Below are positions 10,168 through 19,294 of a stretch of 64,000 bases of DNA, one piece after another. Position 1 is the stretch's first letter; each line of letters starts with the position of its first letter. Under the pieces are notes generated by a model. The model saw only the letters and a program-made list of their open reading frames with translations. It had not been told where the DNA came from and made no database searches. Both the position numbers and the translations under genes were made by a program. Where the stretch lies: positions 186,001-250,000 of the forward strand of contig CAVXCD010000002.1 in the NCBI GenBank assembly GCA_963760225.1, read 5' to 3'. Origin of the DNA: 13-2-20CM-66-19 sp963760225. GTDB lineage: Bacteria > Pseudomonadota > Gammaproteobacteria > Steroidobacterales > Steroidobacteraceae.

Positions 10168-10640
10168 GCCCGGCGCACCACCACGATCTCGTAGGAGCGC
10201 GTGCCGCCCGGGGCCGCGACCTCGACCACTTCCCCCTGCGACTTGCCGACCAGCGCGCGCGCGATCGGGGAGGTGACCGAGACACGGCCGGCGCGGATAT
10301 CCGCCTCGTCCTCGCCAACCACCTGGTAGACGAGGCGCGCGCCATCGGCCTGATCCTCGAGCTCGACCGTGGCCCCGAACACCACCCGGCCCGAGTCGGG
10401 CAGGGTCGCCGGGTCGATCACCTCGGCGTTGGCGAGCTTGTGCTCAATGTTCTTGATGCGACCCTCGATGAAGCCCTGCTGCTCGCGCGCCGCGTGGTAT
10501 TCGGCGTTCTCCGACAGGTCGCCGTGGCCGCGCGCTTCGGCGATCGCCCTGATGACGTGCGGGCGCGCCTCGGATTTGAGCCGCTTCAGCTCCGCGCGCA
10601 GCGCCTCCGCGCCGCGCAGCGTCATGGGAGTGCGCCTCAT
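10164..10640 (-). CDS. greA: Transcription elongation factor GreA
   Basis: Rescues backtracked RNA polymerase by stimulating cleavage of the nascent transcript through the secondary channel. The N-terminal coiled coil contains the acidic tip region GHGDLSENAEYHAAREQQ, diagnostic for GreA, followed by the FKBP-like C-terminal domain (SPIARALVGKSQGEVVEV). Length 158. Its ATG overlaps the carB TGA (ATGA), so translation is coupled to carB, the conserved carAB-greA order. It converges on yhbY with a 4-nt overlap. Confidence 0.97.
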   Translation of the reverse strand: MRRTPMTLRGAEALRAELKRLKSEARPHVIRAIAEARGHGDLSENAEYHAAREQQGFIEGRIKNIEHKLANAEVIDPATLPDSGRVVFGATVELEDQADGARLVYQVVGEDEADIRAGRVSVTSPIARALVGKSQGEVVEVAAPGGTRSYEIVVVRRA

Positions 10641-13600
10641 GCCCCGAGCGCCTCGTTGTGCAGATCCTGCAGCCGGTTCACTTCCACCTCATCGAGGTGA
10701 TCGAGAGCCTCGCAGGTCGCCAGCCCCGCGGCCAGCGTGGTGTAGTAGGTAACACGGCGGTGCACCGCCTCGCGGCGGATGGAATTGGACTCGCGGATCG
10801 CCTGCTTGCCCTCGGTGGTGTTGACGATGAGATCGATCTCATCGTTCTTGATCATGTCGACGATGTGCGGCCGGCCTTCGCGCACCTTGTTCACCCGCCG
10901 GCACGGCACCCCCGCCTCGCCGAGCGCGCGCGCGGTGCCTTCGGTGGCGAGCACCTCGAAGCCGCGCTCGATCAGCTTCCTGGCGAGCGTCACCGCCGGC
11001 GCCTTGTCGCGGTCGCGCACGCTGATGAAGCACACACCCTGGCGCGGCAGCGTGACGCCGGAGGCGGTCTGCGCCTTGGCGTAGGCCTCGCCGAAGGTGC
11101 GTCCGGTGCCCATCACCTCCCCGGTCGACTTCATCTCCGGACCTAAGATCGGGTCGGCCTCGGGGAACTTGATGAACGGGAACACCGCTTCCTTCACCGA
11201 GAAGTAGGCCGGCACGCGCTCGATCGCGCCCACCAGCTGCTTCAGCTTGCGCCCGGTCATGACGCGCGCGGCGATCTTCGCCAGCGGCAGGCCGGTCGCC
11301 TTGGAGACGAACGGCACGGTGCGCGAGGCGCGCGGGTTCACCTCGAGCACGTAGATGACGCCCGCCTGGATCGCAAACTGCACGTTCATCAGGCCGACGA
11401 CGTTCAGCGCGCGGGCGAGCTTGCGCGTCTGCTCGCGCAGCTCCGCCTGCGTCTCGCGGCTGAGGCTCACGGGCGGCAGCGAGCAGCCCGAATCGCCCGA
11501 GTGCACGCCGGCCTGCTCGATGTGCTCCATGATGCCGCCGATCAGCACGTCCTCCCCGTCGCATACCGCATCCACGTCCACCTCGATGGCGACGTCGAGG
11601 AAGCGATCGAGCAGCACCGGGCTGTCGTTCGACACCTGCACGGCGTGGGTCATGTAGGTGCGCAGGTCCTCCTCGTTGAACACTACCTCCATCGCCCGGC
11701 CGCCGAGCACGTAGGAGGGGCGCACAATGAGCGGGAAACCCACCTCGCGCGCCAGCGTCACCGCCTGCTCCTCGGTGCGCGCGGTGGCGTTGGCCGGCTG
11801 CTTGAGCCCGAGCTTGCGCACCAGCGCCTGGAAGCGCTCGCGGTCCTCGGCGACATCGATCGAGTCGGGCGAGGTGCCGATGATGGGGGCGCCCGCCGCC
11901 TCGAGCGCGCGCGACAGCTTGAGCGGGGTCTGGCCGCCGAACTGCACGATGACCCCCTCGGGCTTCTCCTTGGCGAGAATCTCCAGCACGTCCTCCAGGG
12001 TGAGCGGCTCGAAGTACAGCCGGTCGGAGGTGTCGTAATCAGTGGAGACCGTCTCCGGGTTGCAGTTGACCATGATGGTCTCGAAGCCGTCCTCGCGCAG
12101 CTGCAGCGCGGCGTGCACGCAGCAGTAGTCGAACTCGATCCCCTGGCCGATGCGGTTCGGCCCGCCGCCGAGAATCATGATCTTGCGCCGCGTGTCCGGC
12201 TGCGCCTCGCACTCCTCCTCGTAGGTGGAATACAGGTAGGCGGTGGCGGTGGCGAATTCCGCCGCGCAGGTATCGACGCGCTTGTACACCGGCAGCACGG
12301 CGAGCTCGTGGCGCTTGTCGCGGATCGCCTTCTCCGGCATGTCGACCAGACGTGCCAGGCAGCTGTCGGAGAAGCCCTTGCGCTTGAGGTAGCGCAACCG
12401 CTCGGTGGTGAGCGCGCCCAGGCCCTCCTCGCGCACCTGCGCCTCCTGCTGCACCAGCTCCCCGACCTGCGCGAGGAACCACGGATCGATGTGCGTCAGC
12501 TCGGCGATGCGCGTGAGCGGCCAGCCGGCGCGGAAAGCGTCGGCGACGTACAGCAGGCGGTTGGCGCCCGGGGCACGCAGCTCGTGCGCCAGCTTGTCGC
12601 GGTTCTCGTCCGACAGCGGCAGCGGCAGGAGCGGCACCAGGCCGTCGAGCCCGGTCTCGAGTCCGCGCAGCGCCTTCTGCAGCGACTCCTGGAAGGTGCG
12701 CCCGATCGCCATCACCTCGCCCACCGACTTCATCTGCGTCGTCAGCCGGTCGTTGGCGGTGGGGAACTTCTCGAAGGTGAAGCGCGGGATCTTCACGACC
12801 ACGTAGTCGATCGTCGGCTCGAAGGCCGCCGGGGTCGCCCCGCCGGTGATGTCGTTCTTCAGCTCATCGAGCGTGTAGCCGACGGCGAGCTTGGCGGCGA
12901 TCTTGGCGATCGGGAAGCCGGTCGCCTTGGAGGCGAGCGCGGAGGAGCGCGACACGCGCGGGTTCATCTCGATGACCAGCAGCCGCCCGTCCTCGGGATT
13001 CACCGCGAACTGCACGTTCGAGCCGCCGGTGTCCACGCCGATCTTGCGCAGCACGGCGATCGAGGCATCGCGCATGCGCTGGTATTCCTTGTCGGTGAGG
13101 GTGAGCGCCGGCGCAATGGTGATCGAGTCGCCGGTGTGCACCCCCATCGGGTCGAGGTTCTCGATCGAGCAGACGATGATGCAGTTGTCCTTGTGATCGC
13201 GCACCACCTCCATCTCGAACTCTTTCCAGCCGATCACCGATTCCTCGAGCAGCACTTCCCCGGTGGGCGAGGCGTCCAGACCGCGGGCGACGATGTCCTC
13301 GAGCTCCTCGCGGTTGTAGGCGATGCCGCCGCCGCTGCCGCCGAGGGTGAAGGAGGGTCGCACCACCACCGGGTAGCCGATGTCCGCGGCAATCGCCAGG
13401 GCTTCCTCGAGGCTGCGGGCGATCTGGGAATGCGGCGTCTCCAGCCCGATCTCGCGCATGGCGTTGCGGAACAGCTCGCGGTCCTCGGCCATGTCGATGG
13501 CGGCGCGCGAGGCGGCGATCAGCTCCACCTCGTACTTCTCCAGCACCCCCTCGCGCACCAGGTCGAGCGCGGTGTTGAGCGCGGTCTGGCCCCCCATGGT

Positions 13601-13864
13601 GGGCAGCAGCGCATCCGGACGCTCCTTCTCGATGATGCGCGCCAGCGTGCGCCAGTTGATCGGCTCGATGTAGATCGCGTCCGCCATCTCCGGATCGGTC
13701 ATGATGGTCGCGGGGTTGGAATTGACCAGGATGACGCGGTAGCCCTCTTCGCGCAGCGCCTTGCAGGCCTGCGCGCCCGAGTAATCGAACTCGCACGCCT
13801 GGCCGATGATGATCGGGCCGGCGCCGATGATCAGGATGCTCTCGATATCGGTGCGCTTGCCCAC
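10637..13864 (-). CDS. carB: Carbamoyl-phosphate synthase large subunit
   Basis: Makes carbamoyl phosphate from bicarbonate, ATP and CarA-delivered ammonia for arginine and pyrimidine synthesis. The 1075-residue product has two ATP-grasp halves: the first begins with RTDIESILIIGAGPIIIGQ and the second with IMILGGGPNRIGQGIEFDYC. It ends with a methylglyoxal-synthase-like allosteric domain (about the last 130 residues) that in E. coli binds UMP and ornithine. The GTG start at 13864, 8 nt after carA, gives the standard N-terminus; the frame stays open far upstream through carA but that part is meaningless. The Shine-Dalgarno is weak, consistent with coupling to carA. Confidence 0.97.
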   Translation of the reverse strand: MGKRTDIESILIIGAGPIIIGQACEFDYSGAQACKALREEGYRVILVNSNPATIMTDPEMADAIYIEPINWRTLARIIEKERPDALLPTMGGQTALNTALDLVREGVLEKYEVELIAASRAAIDMAEDRELFRNAMREIGLETPHSQIARSLEEALAIAADIGYPVVVRPSFTLGGSGGGIAYNREELEDIVARGLDASPTGEVLLEESVIGWKEFEMEVVRDHKDNCIIVCSIENLDPMGVHTGDSITIAPALTLTDKEYQRMRDASIAVLRKIGVDTGGSNVQFAVNPEDGRLLVIEMNPRVSRSSALASKATGFPIAKIAAKLAVGYTLDELKNDITGGATPAAFEPTIDYVVVKIPRFTFEKFPTANDRLTTQMKSVGEVMAIGRTFQESLQKALRGLETGLDGLVPLLPLPLSDENRDKLAHELRAPGANRLLYVADAFRAGWPLTRIAELTHIDPWFLAQVGELVQQEAQVREEGLGALTTERLRYLKRKGFSDSCLARLVDMPEKAIRDKRHELAVLPVYKRVDTCAAEFATATAYLYSTYEEECEAQPDTRRKIMILGGGPNRIGQGIEFDYCCVHAALQLREDGFETIMVNCNPETVSTDYDTSDRLYFEPLTLEDVLEILAKEKPEGVIVQFGGQTPLKLSRALEAAGAPIIGTSPDSIDVAEDRERFQALVRKLGLKQPANATARTEEQAVTLAREVGFPLIVRPSYVLGGRAMEVVFNEEDLRTYMTHAVQVSNDSPVLLDRFLDVAIEVDVDAVCDGEDVLIGGIMEHIEQAGVHSGDSGCSLPPVSLSRETQAELREQTRKLARALNVVGLMNVQFAIQAGVIYVLEVNPRASRTVPFVSKATGLPLAKIAARVMTGRKLKQLVGAIERVPAYFSVKEAVFPFIKFPEADPILGPEMKSTGEVMGTGRTFGEAYAKAQTASGVTLPRQGVCFISVRDRDKAPAVTLARKLIERGFEVLATEGTARALGEAGVPCRRVNKVREGRPHIVDMIKNDEIDLIVNTTEGKQAIRESNSIRREAVHRRVTYYTTLAAGLATCEALDHLDEVEVNRLQDLHNEALGA

Positions 13865-13872
13865 GTAAGCCG

Positions 13873-15060
13873 TCAGCGCGCCGTCGCCGGCTGGCGGCGC
13901 AGGTTCTCCTCCGCCAGCCGCAGCTGCGCCTGCAGGCGGCGCAGCATCAGGTGGTTGAAGCGCTCGAACAGGGGCCTCAGGTCGTGGGGGCCGGGGCTCG
14001 CTTCCGGGTGTCCCTGGAAGCCGAACGCGGCACGATCGTTGAAGGCGAGGCCCTGCAGCGAGCCGTCGAACAGCGAGCGGTGCGTGGCGCGTACCGCCTC
14101 CGGAAGCGAAGCCTCGTCCACCGCAAAGCCGTGGTTTTGGCTGGTGATGAACACGCGCCCCGACTCCAGATCCTGCACCGGGTGATTGGCGCCATGGTGG
14201 CCGAACTTCATTTTCACGCTGCGCGCGCCGGCGGCCAGCCCGAGGATCTGATGACCGAGACAGATGCCGAACACCGGCAGGTCGGTCTCGAGAAACTGCC
14301 GCGTGGCCTTGATGGCGTAGTCGCACGGCTGCGGGTCCCCCGGACCGTTCGAGAGAAAGATGCCGTCGGGGTTGAGCGCCAGTGCCTCCTCGGCGCTCGT
14401 CTGTGCCGGCACCACCGTCATGCGGCAGCCGCCATCGGCGAGCAGCCGCAGGATGTTGCGCTTGATGCCGAAGTCGTAGGCCACCACGTGCAGGCGTTGA
14501 TTCGCGCGGATCGGCGCGCGCCCGCTTTCCGGCCACACGCTGCCCTCGTTCCACTGGTAGCGGCGCTTGGCGCTCACGACCTTGGCGAGGTCCATGCCCT
14601 TCAGGCCCGGGAATTTGCGCGCCGCCTTCACCGCGGCGTTCTGGTCCACCTGCTCGCCGGTCATGATGCAACCGGACTGCGCGCCCTTCTCGCGCAGGAT
14701 GCGCGTGAGCTTGCGCGTGTCGAGCCCGGCGATGGCCACCACGCGGCCGCGCTCGAGAAACTCCGGCAGCGATTCGTTGGCGCGCCAGCTGCTCGGCAGC
14801 AGCGCGAGGTCGCGGATCACAAGACCGGCCGGATAGACCTGCGAGGACTCCATATCCTCGGGCGTCGTGCCGGTGTTGCCGATGTGCGGGCAGGTGAGCG
14901 TGACGATCTGGCGCGCGTAGGAGGGATCGGTGAGGATTTCCTGGTATCCGGTGAGCGCGGTATTGAAAACGACTTCGCCTGTGGTGTTGCCCTTGGCTCC
15001 GATCGACTGGCCGTGGAAGACGGTCCCGTCGGCCAGCGCCAGCACCGCAGGTAGGCTCAC
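13873..15060 (-). CDS. carA: Carbamoyl-phosphate synthase small subunit
   Basis: Glutamine amidotransferase subunit supplying ammonia to CarB through a tunnel. The class I triad is present: Cys267 in GICLGHQ, and His351 and Glu353 in GHPEASPGP. The N-terminal CarA-specific domain covers roughly residues 1-180. Length 395. The start is GTG at 15060 with GGGAGA about nine bases upstream. The 189-nt space between dapB and carA holds an upstream ORF and several hairpins (annotated separately), so carAB probably has its own promoter and a leader control. Confidence 0.97.
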   Translation of the reverse strand: MSLPAVLALADGTVFHGQSIGAKGNTTGEVVFNTALTGYQEILTDPSYARQIVTLTCPHIGNTGTTPEDMESSQVYPAGLVIRDLALLPSSWRANESLPEFLERGRVVAIAGLDTRKLTRILREKGAQSGCIMTGEQVDQNAAVKAARKFPGLKGMDLAKVVSAKRRYQWNEGSVWPESGRAPIRANQRLHVVAYDFGIKRNILRLLADGGCRMTVVPAQTSAEEALALNPDGIFLSNGPGDPQPCDYAIKATRQFLETDLPVFGICLGHQILGLAAGARSVKMKFGHHGANHPVQDLESGRVFITSQNHGFAVDEASLPEAVRATHRSLFDGSLQGLAFNDRAAFGFQGHPEASPGPHDLRPLFERFNHLMLRRLQAQLRLAEENLRRQPATAR

Positions 15061-15064
15061 CGGA

Positions 15065-15130
15065 TCACATCTCCCTGACGCACATACACAAAGCGGGAGG
15101 CGTTCTTGCGAACAACCTCCCGCCTTGCAT
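15065..15130 (-). CDS. Candidate 21-codon leader peptide upstream of carA
   Basis: An ATG at 15130 opens a 21-codon frame (MQGGRLFARTPPALCMCVREM) that stops with TGA at 15067-15065, four bases before the carA GTG and within its ribosome binding region. It contains three Arg codons and runs through the GC-rich hairpin at 15093-15123. Translation of this frame would melt that hairpin and end next to the carA start, which fits a leader peptide. No clear Shine-Dalgarno precedes it; the call is inference. Confidence 0.35.
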   Translation of the reverse strand: MQGGRLFARTPPALCMCVREM

Positions 15131-15171
15131 GGACTAACCCGTACACGGATTAGACCGAAATCTTACGGGTT
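15093..15171 (-). promoter_or_regulatory. Structured carAB leader with mutually exclusive hairpins
   Basis: Read on the minus strand, two hairpins compete for one arm: TACGGGTT (15143-15136) can pair with AACCCGTA (15171-15164), or the overlapping GGGTTAG (15140-15134) can pair with CTAATCC (15153-15147). Downstream, GCGGGAGG and CCTCCCGC (15123-15093) form a strong stem with an inner GTTC/GAAC pair, followed by the T-rich TTTGTGT, like an intrinsic terminator. The arrangement resembles an attenuator. I recall reports of leader-based control of carAB in Pseudomonas, but cannot check identity here. Confidence 0.5.
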
Positions 15172-15249
15172 GGGTGGCCGATGTGTCCATGAGAAATTCG
15201 GCGCTGCCGCAGGCATGCCCGACCTTGAGAGTGCGTCGCAGATAGCGTT

Positions 15250-16074
15250 CTAAGTCCCTGTTTTTAATCCGAGGAATTCGCTCATTCCGTAGCGCCCGGG
15301 CGGCTGCGACGCCAGCCAGAGCGCAGCGGCGAGCGCGCCGCGCGCGAAGATCGCGCGATCGCTCACCCGATGGGTCAGCGACAGCTGCTCGCCGGCCCCG
15401 GAAAACAGCACCGTGTGTTCTCCGACCGTGTCCCCGGCGCGCACGCTGGCGAAGCCGATCTCCCCTTCCGCGCGCGGCGCGCCGGCGGGGTGGGACGGGG
15501 GCGGGAACGCGAGTCCGCGGGCTGCAGCCGCCGCCTGTCCGAGGGCGAGCGCGGTGCCCGAGGGCGCGTCGCGCTTGGTGCGGTGGTGCATCTCGAGCAC
15601 ATCGACGTCGAAGCCCACGGGCAGCACCGCGGCGGCGCGGCGCGTCAGCTCGACGAGCAGCGCGACCCCGACACTGGTATTGGGCGCGACCAGCAGCGCG
15701 ATGTCGCGCGCGGCCTCGGCGAGCGCCGTCGCGGGCGCCTCGCCGTGGCCGGTGGTGCCGAGCAGCAGGGGCTTGCGGGCGCTGCGGCAGGCCCGCAGGT
15801 TCGCCGCGGCCGCCGCGGCGGTGCTGAAGTCGATGGCCACGTCCGCCTGATCGAGCGCCGCGGGCAGGTCGCACGTCACCGCGAGGTTGGCGCGAGCACC
15901 CCCACTGAGCTCACCCGCGTCGCGGCCGAGCGCCAGGCTGTCCGCCGAGGCCACCGCGCCGGTAATGAGCAGCTGCGGGAAGGCGGGCGCGGCACGCAGC
16001 AGCGCCTGCCCCATCCGCCCGGTTACGCCGATGATCGCCACGCGGGTGAGCGAGCTGCGGGCAGCGGCGGACAT
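15250..16074 (-). CDS. dapB: 4-hydroxy-tetrahydrodipicolinate reductase
   Basis: NAD(P)H-dependent reductase of the diaminopimelate/lysine pathway. The Rossmann motif GVTGRMG (16-22) binds the cofactor; EMHHRTKRDAPSGTA contains the catalytic His163/His164 and Lys167. Length 274 residues. It follows dnaJ by 10 nt on the same strand in the conserved dnaK-dnaJ-dapB-carA order, so it may be cotranscribed with the heat-shock genes. The partner dapA lies at 43588. Confidence 0.97.
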   Translation of the reverse strand: MSAAARSSLTRVAIIGVTGRMGQALLRAAPAFPQLLITGAVASADSLALGRDAGELSGGARANLAVTCDLPAALDQADVAIDFSTAAAAAANLRACRSARKPLLLGTTGHGEAPATALAEAARDIALLVAPNTSVGVALLVELTRRAAAVLPVGFDVDVLEMHHRTKRDAPSGTALALGQAAAAARGLAFPPPSHPAGAPRAEGEIGFASVRAGDTVGEHTVLFSGAGEQLSLTHRVSDRAIFARGALAAALWLASQPPGRYGMSEFLGLKTGT

Positions 16075-16084
16075 GGGCGCCCGG

Positions 16085-17230
16085 TCAGCCCGTGCCGGGG
16101 TCGCCGGCGAAGAAGCGCTTCACTCCCTCGAGGAAACCCTTCTCGCGCGGGGCGTGGCGGCCGGCGTGGGCCTTGAGCGATTCCTCCAGTTGCCCGATGA
16201 GCTCGCGCTGCTGCGCGGTGAGGTGCACCGGGGTCTCCACCACCACGCGGCAGAACAGGTCGCCGCGCGCCCCGCCGCGCACCGGCTTCACGCCCTTGTC
16301 GCGCAGGCGAAAGACACGCCCCGATTGCGTCTCGGCGGGAACCTTCAGCTGCACGTCGCCCTCCAGCGTCGGCACGCTGACGCTGCCGCCCAGCGCGGCG
16401 GTGGCAAAGCTCACCGGCACCTCGCAGCTCAGGTGCTCGCCGTCGCGCTCGAAGATCGGGTGCTCGCGCACGTGGATCTCGACGTACAGGTCTCCGGAGG
16501 GTCCGCCGTTGCGGCCAGCCTCGCCCTCGCCCGTCAGCCGCACGCGATCGCCCGAATCGACGCCGGCGGGAACCTTCACCGACAGCTTGCGGCTGCGGCG
16601 CACGCGGCCCTGCCCGAGGCAGGTGTCGCAGGGATTACGCACCACGGTGCCCGAGCCGCGGCAGCGCGGGCAGGTCTGCTGCAGCTGGAAGAAGCCCTGG
16701 GAGATGCGCACCTGGCCGGCCCCGCCGCAGGTATCGCAGGTGGCCGGGGTGCTGCCCTTGGCCGCGCCGCTCCCCTTGCAGACCTCGCACTCGGCGAGCC
16801 GTGCCACCTCGATCTCCACCTGGTGGCCGAACACCGCCTGAGCGAGCTCGAGCTCGAGCTCGTAGCGCAGATCGGCGCCGCGATACACCTGCGAGCGTCC
16901 GCCGCGGCGGCCCGCCCCGAAGATATCGCCGAACACGTCACCGAAGATGTCGCTGAAGGCATCCGGGCTGAAGCCACCGCGGCCCCCGCCGCCGCGCGCG
17001 GCCGCCTCCACTCCGGCGTGTCCGTGCTGGTCGTAGACGGCGCGCTTGTGCGCGTCGGTCAGCACCTCGCAGGCTTCCTTCGCCTCCTTGAAGGACTCTT
17101 CCGCGTCCCGATCGTTCGGATTGCGATCGGGATGGAATTTCATTGCCAGTCGCCGGTAGGCCTTCTTGATCTCGGCCTCAGTCGCGCTCCTGGGTACGTC
17201 GAGTACCTTGTAGTAGTCGCGCTTCGCCAT
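16085..17230 (-). CDS. dnaJ: Chaperone DnaJ
   Basis: Hsp40 co-chaperone that delivers clients to DnaK and stimulates its ATPase. The J domain has HPD at 33-35; a Gly/Phe-rich linker follows (RGGGGRGGFSPDAFSDIF), then four CxxCxGxG-type zinc repeats (CEVCKGSG, CDTCGGAG, CPRCRGSG, CDTCLGQG) and the C-terminal substrate-binding barrels. Length 381. It is separated from dnaK by only 7 nt. Confidence 0.98.
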   Translation of the reverse strand: MAKRDYYKVLDVPRSATEAEIKKAYRRLAMKFHPDRNPNDRDAEESFKEAKEACEVLTDAHKRAVYDQHGHAGVEAAARGGGGRGGFSPDAFSDIFGDVFGDIFGAGRRGGRSQVYRGADLRYELELELAQAVFGHQVEIEVARLAECEVCKGSGAAKGSTPATCDTCGGAGQVRISQGFFQLQQTCPRCRGSGTVVRNPCDTCLGQGRVRRSRKLSVKVPAGVDSGDRVRLTGEGEAGRNGGPSGDLYVEIHVREHPIFERDGEHLSCEVPVSFATAALGGSVSVPTLEGDVQLKVPAETQSGRVFRLRDKGVKPVRGGARGDLFCRVVVETPVHLTAQQRELIGQLEESLKAHAGRHAPREKGFLEGVKRFFAGDPGTG

Positions 17231-17237
17231 GCGCTGA

Positions 17238-19217
17238 TCAGGAGGCCTTGCGTCCCTTGTCCTTCACCTCTTCGAATTCCGCGTCCACCACGTCCTCGCC
17301 ACCGGGGGAGTGCGCGCCGCCTGCGGCGCCGGCACCCGGCTGGGGGCCTGCACCGGCCTGGGGACCCGCACCCGGGCCGCCGCCGGCCGCACCGCCCTCG
17401 CCCGCCGCGTAGGCGCGCTGCGCGATGCTCGCGGAGGCCTGGGCGAGCGCCTCGCTCTTCTTCTCGATGACCGCGCGGTCATCGCCCTTGAGCGCCGTGC
17501 GCAGGTCGGAGACCGCACTTTCCACCTTGGCGCGCTCGGCCGCGTCGACCTTGTCGCCGAGGCCCTGCAGCGATTTCTCCACCGCGTGGATCAGCCCGTC
17601 CGCCTTGTTGCGCGTCTCGACCAGCTCGCGGAAGCGCTTGTCGTCCTCGGCGTGCGCCTCGGCGTCGCGCACCATGCGCTTGATCTCGTCCTCGGTGAGG
17701 CCGCTCGAGGCCTTGATGACGATCTTCTGCTCCTTGCCGGTCGCCTTGTCGCGCGCCGACACATTGAGAATGCCGTTGGCATCGATATCGAAGGACACCT
17801 CGACCTGCGGCATGCCGCGCGGTGCCGGCGGTATGTCGGCCAGGTCGAACTTGCCGAGCGACTTGTTGTCCGCCGCCCGATCGCGCTCGCCCTGCAGCAC
17901 GTGAATGGTCACGGCGGTCTGATTGTCGTCGGCCGTCGAGAAGGTGTTCGACGCCTTGGTCGGGATGGTGGTGTTCTTCTCGATGAGCTTGGTCATGACC
18001 CCGCCGAGCGTCTCGATGCCGAGCGACAGCGGCGTCACGTCGAGCAGCAGCACGTCCTTCACTTCGCCGGACAGCACGCCGGCCTGGATGGCGGCGCCGA
18101 CCGCGACCGCCTCGTCCGGGTTCACGTCCTTGCGCGGCTCCTTGGCGAACAGGTCCTTCACGTACTTCTGCACCAGCGGCATGCGCGTCTGGCCGCCCAC
18201 CAGGATGACCTCGGCGACGTCGGTGACGCTGACGCCGGCGTCTTTCAGCGCGGTGCGGCACGGCGCCACGGTCTTCTGCACCAGGTCCTCCACCAGCGAC
18301 TCGAGCTTGGCGCGCGTCAGCTTGATGTTGAGGTGCTTCGGGCCCGCGGCATCGGCGGTGATGTAGGGCAGGTTGATATCGGTCTGCTGGGTCGAGGACA
18401 GCTCGATCTTGCCCTTCTCGGCGGCCTCCTTGAGGCGCTGCATGGCGAGCGGGTCCTTGCGCACGTCGACGCCGGACTCCTTCTGGAACTGCTCGGCCAG
18501 GAAATTGATGATGCGCAGGTCGAAGTCCTCGCCGCCGAGGAAGGTATCGCCGTTGGTGGACAGCACCTCGAACTGGCGCTCACCGTCGACTTCCGCGATC
18601 TCGATGATGGAAATGTCGAAGGTGCCGCCGCCGAGGTCGTACACGGCGATCTTGCGATCCGCGCCCTGCTTGTCGAGCCCGTAGGCGAGTGCCGCGGCGG
18701 TCGGCTCGTTGATGATGCGCTTGACCTCGAGTCCGGCGATGCGCCCGGCGTCCTTGGTCGCCTGGCGCTGCGAATCATTGAAGTACGCAGGTACGGTAAT
18801 GACCGCCTCCTGCACCGTCTCGCCGAGGTAGTCCTCGGCGGTCTTCTTCATCTTCATGAGCACGCGCGCGGAGACCTCCGGCGGCGCCATCTTCTTGCCC
18901 TGCGCGTCGACCCAGGCGTCGCCGTTGTCGGCGCGCACGATCTTGTAGGGGACCATCTTGATGTCCCGCTGCACCACCTCGTCGTCGAACTTGCGACCGA
19001 TGAGGCGCTTGATGGCGAACAGCGTGTTCTGCGGGTTGGTCACCGCCTGGCGCTTGGCCGGCTGACCCACCAGCACCTCGCCGTCCTTGCTGAACGCGAC
19101 GATCGAGGGGGTGGTGCGATCGCCTTCACTGTTCTCGATCACGCGCGGCTTGCCGCCCTCCATGATGGCGACACACGAATTGGTCGTGCCGAGATCGATA
19201 CCGATTACCTTAGCCAT
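17238..19217 (-). CDS. dnaK: Chaperone DnaK (Hsp70)
   Basis: ATP-dependent Hsp70 chaperone central to protein folding and heat-shock control. The ATPase domain starts IGIDLGTTNSCVA, with the phosphate loops DLGGGTFDIS and VGGQTRMP; the linker VKDVLLLDVTPLSLGIETLGG leads into the substrate-binding domain. The C-terminus is a Gly/Ala/Pro-rich tail ending in a GRKAS-type basic tip after the conserved DVVDAEFEEVKD. Length 659. A sigma-32-like promoter is seen just upstream, overlapping the grpE stop, so dnaK-dnaJ can be expressed separately from hrcA-grpE. Confidence 0.98.
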   Translation of the reverse strand: MAKVIGIDLGTTNSCVAIMEGGKPRVIENSEGDRTTPSIVAFSKDGEVLVGQPAKRQAVTNPQNTLFAIKRLIGRKFDDEVVQRDIKMVPYKIVRADNGDAWVDAQGKKMAPPEVSARVLMKMKKTAEDYLGETVQEAVITVPAYFNDSQRQATKDAGRIAGLEVKRIINEPTAAALAYGLDKQGADRKIAVYDLGGGTFDISIIEIAEVDGERQFEVLSTNGDTFLGGEDFDLRIINFLAEQFQKESGVDVRKDPLAMQRLKEAAEKGKIELSSTQQTDINLPYITADAAGPKHLNIKLTRAKLESLVEDLVQKTVAPCRTALKDAGVSVTDVAEVILVGGQTRMPLVQKYVKDLFAKEPRKDVNPDEAVAVGAAIQAGVLSGEVKDVLLLDVTPLSLGIETLGGVMTKLIEKNTTIPTKASNTFSTADDNQTAVTIHVLQGERDRAADNKSLGKFDLADIPPAPRGMPQVEVSFDIDANGILNVSARDKATGKEQKIVIKASSGLTEDEIKRMVRDAEAHAEDDKRFRELVETRNKADGLIHAVEKSLQGLGDKVDAAERAKVESAVSDLRTALKGDDRAVIEKKSEALAQASASIAQRAYAAGEGGAAGGGPGAGPQAGAGPQPGAGAAGGAHSPGGEDVVDAEFEEVKDKGRKAS

Positions 19218-19267
19218 GGGTTACTCCGCGGGAATTCTCTTTCGAATGGGGTACGTGCCAGCCACTT

Positions 19268-19294
19268 CTTAGGGTGAGGAACGGGCCTTTCAAG
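19268..19294 (-). promoter_or_regulatory. Sigma-32 (RpoH)-like promoter for dnaK
   Basis: On the minus strand CTTGAAA (19294-19288) is a perfect match to the RpoH -35 consensus. It is followed after 13 bases by CCCTAAG (19274-19268), close to the -10 consensus CCCATNT. The -35 box overlaps the grpE stop codon, and transcription would start about 40 nt upstream of dnaK. Confidence 0.65.

Noticed and set aside
13864..14671. 269-codon N-terminal extension of CarB
   Set aside because: It lies entirely within carA in another frame and has no conserved sequence; CarB proteins start at the RTDIESILIIGAGP region.
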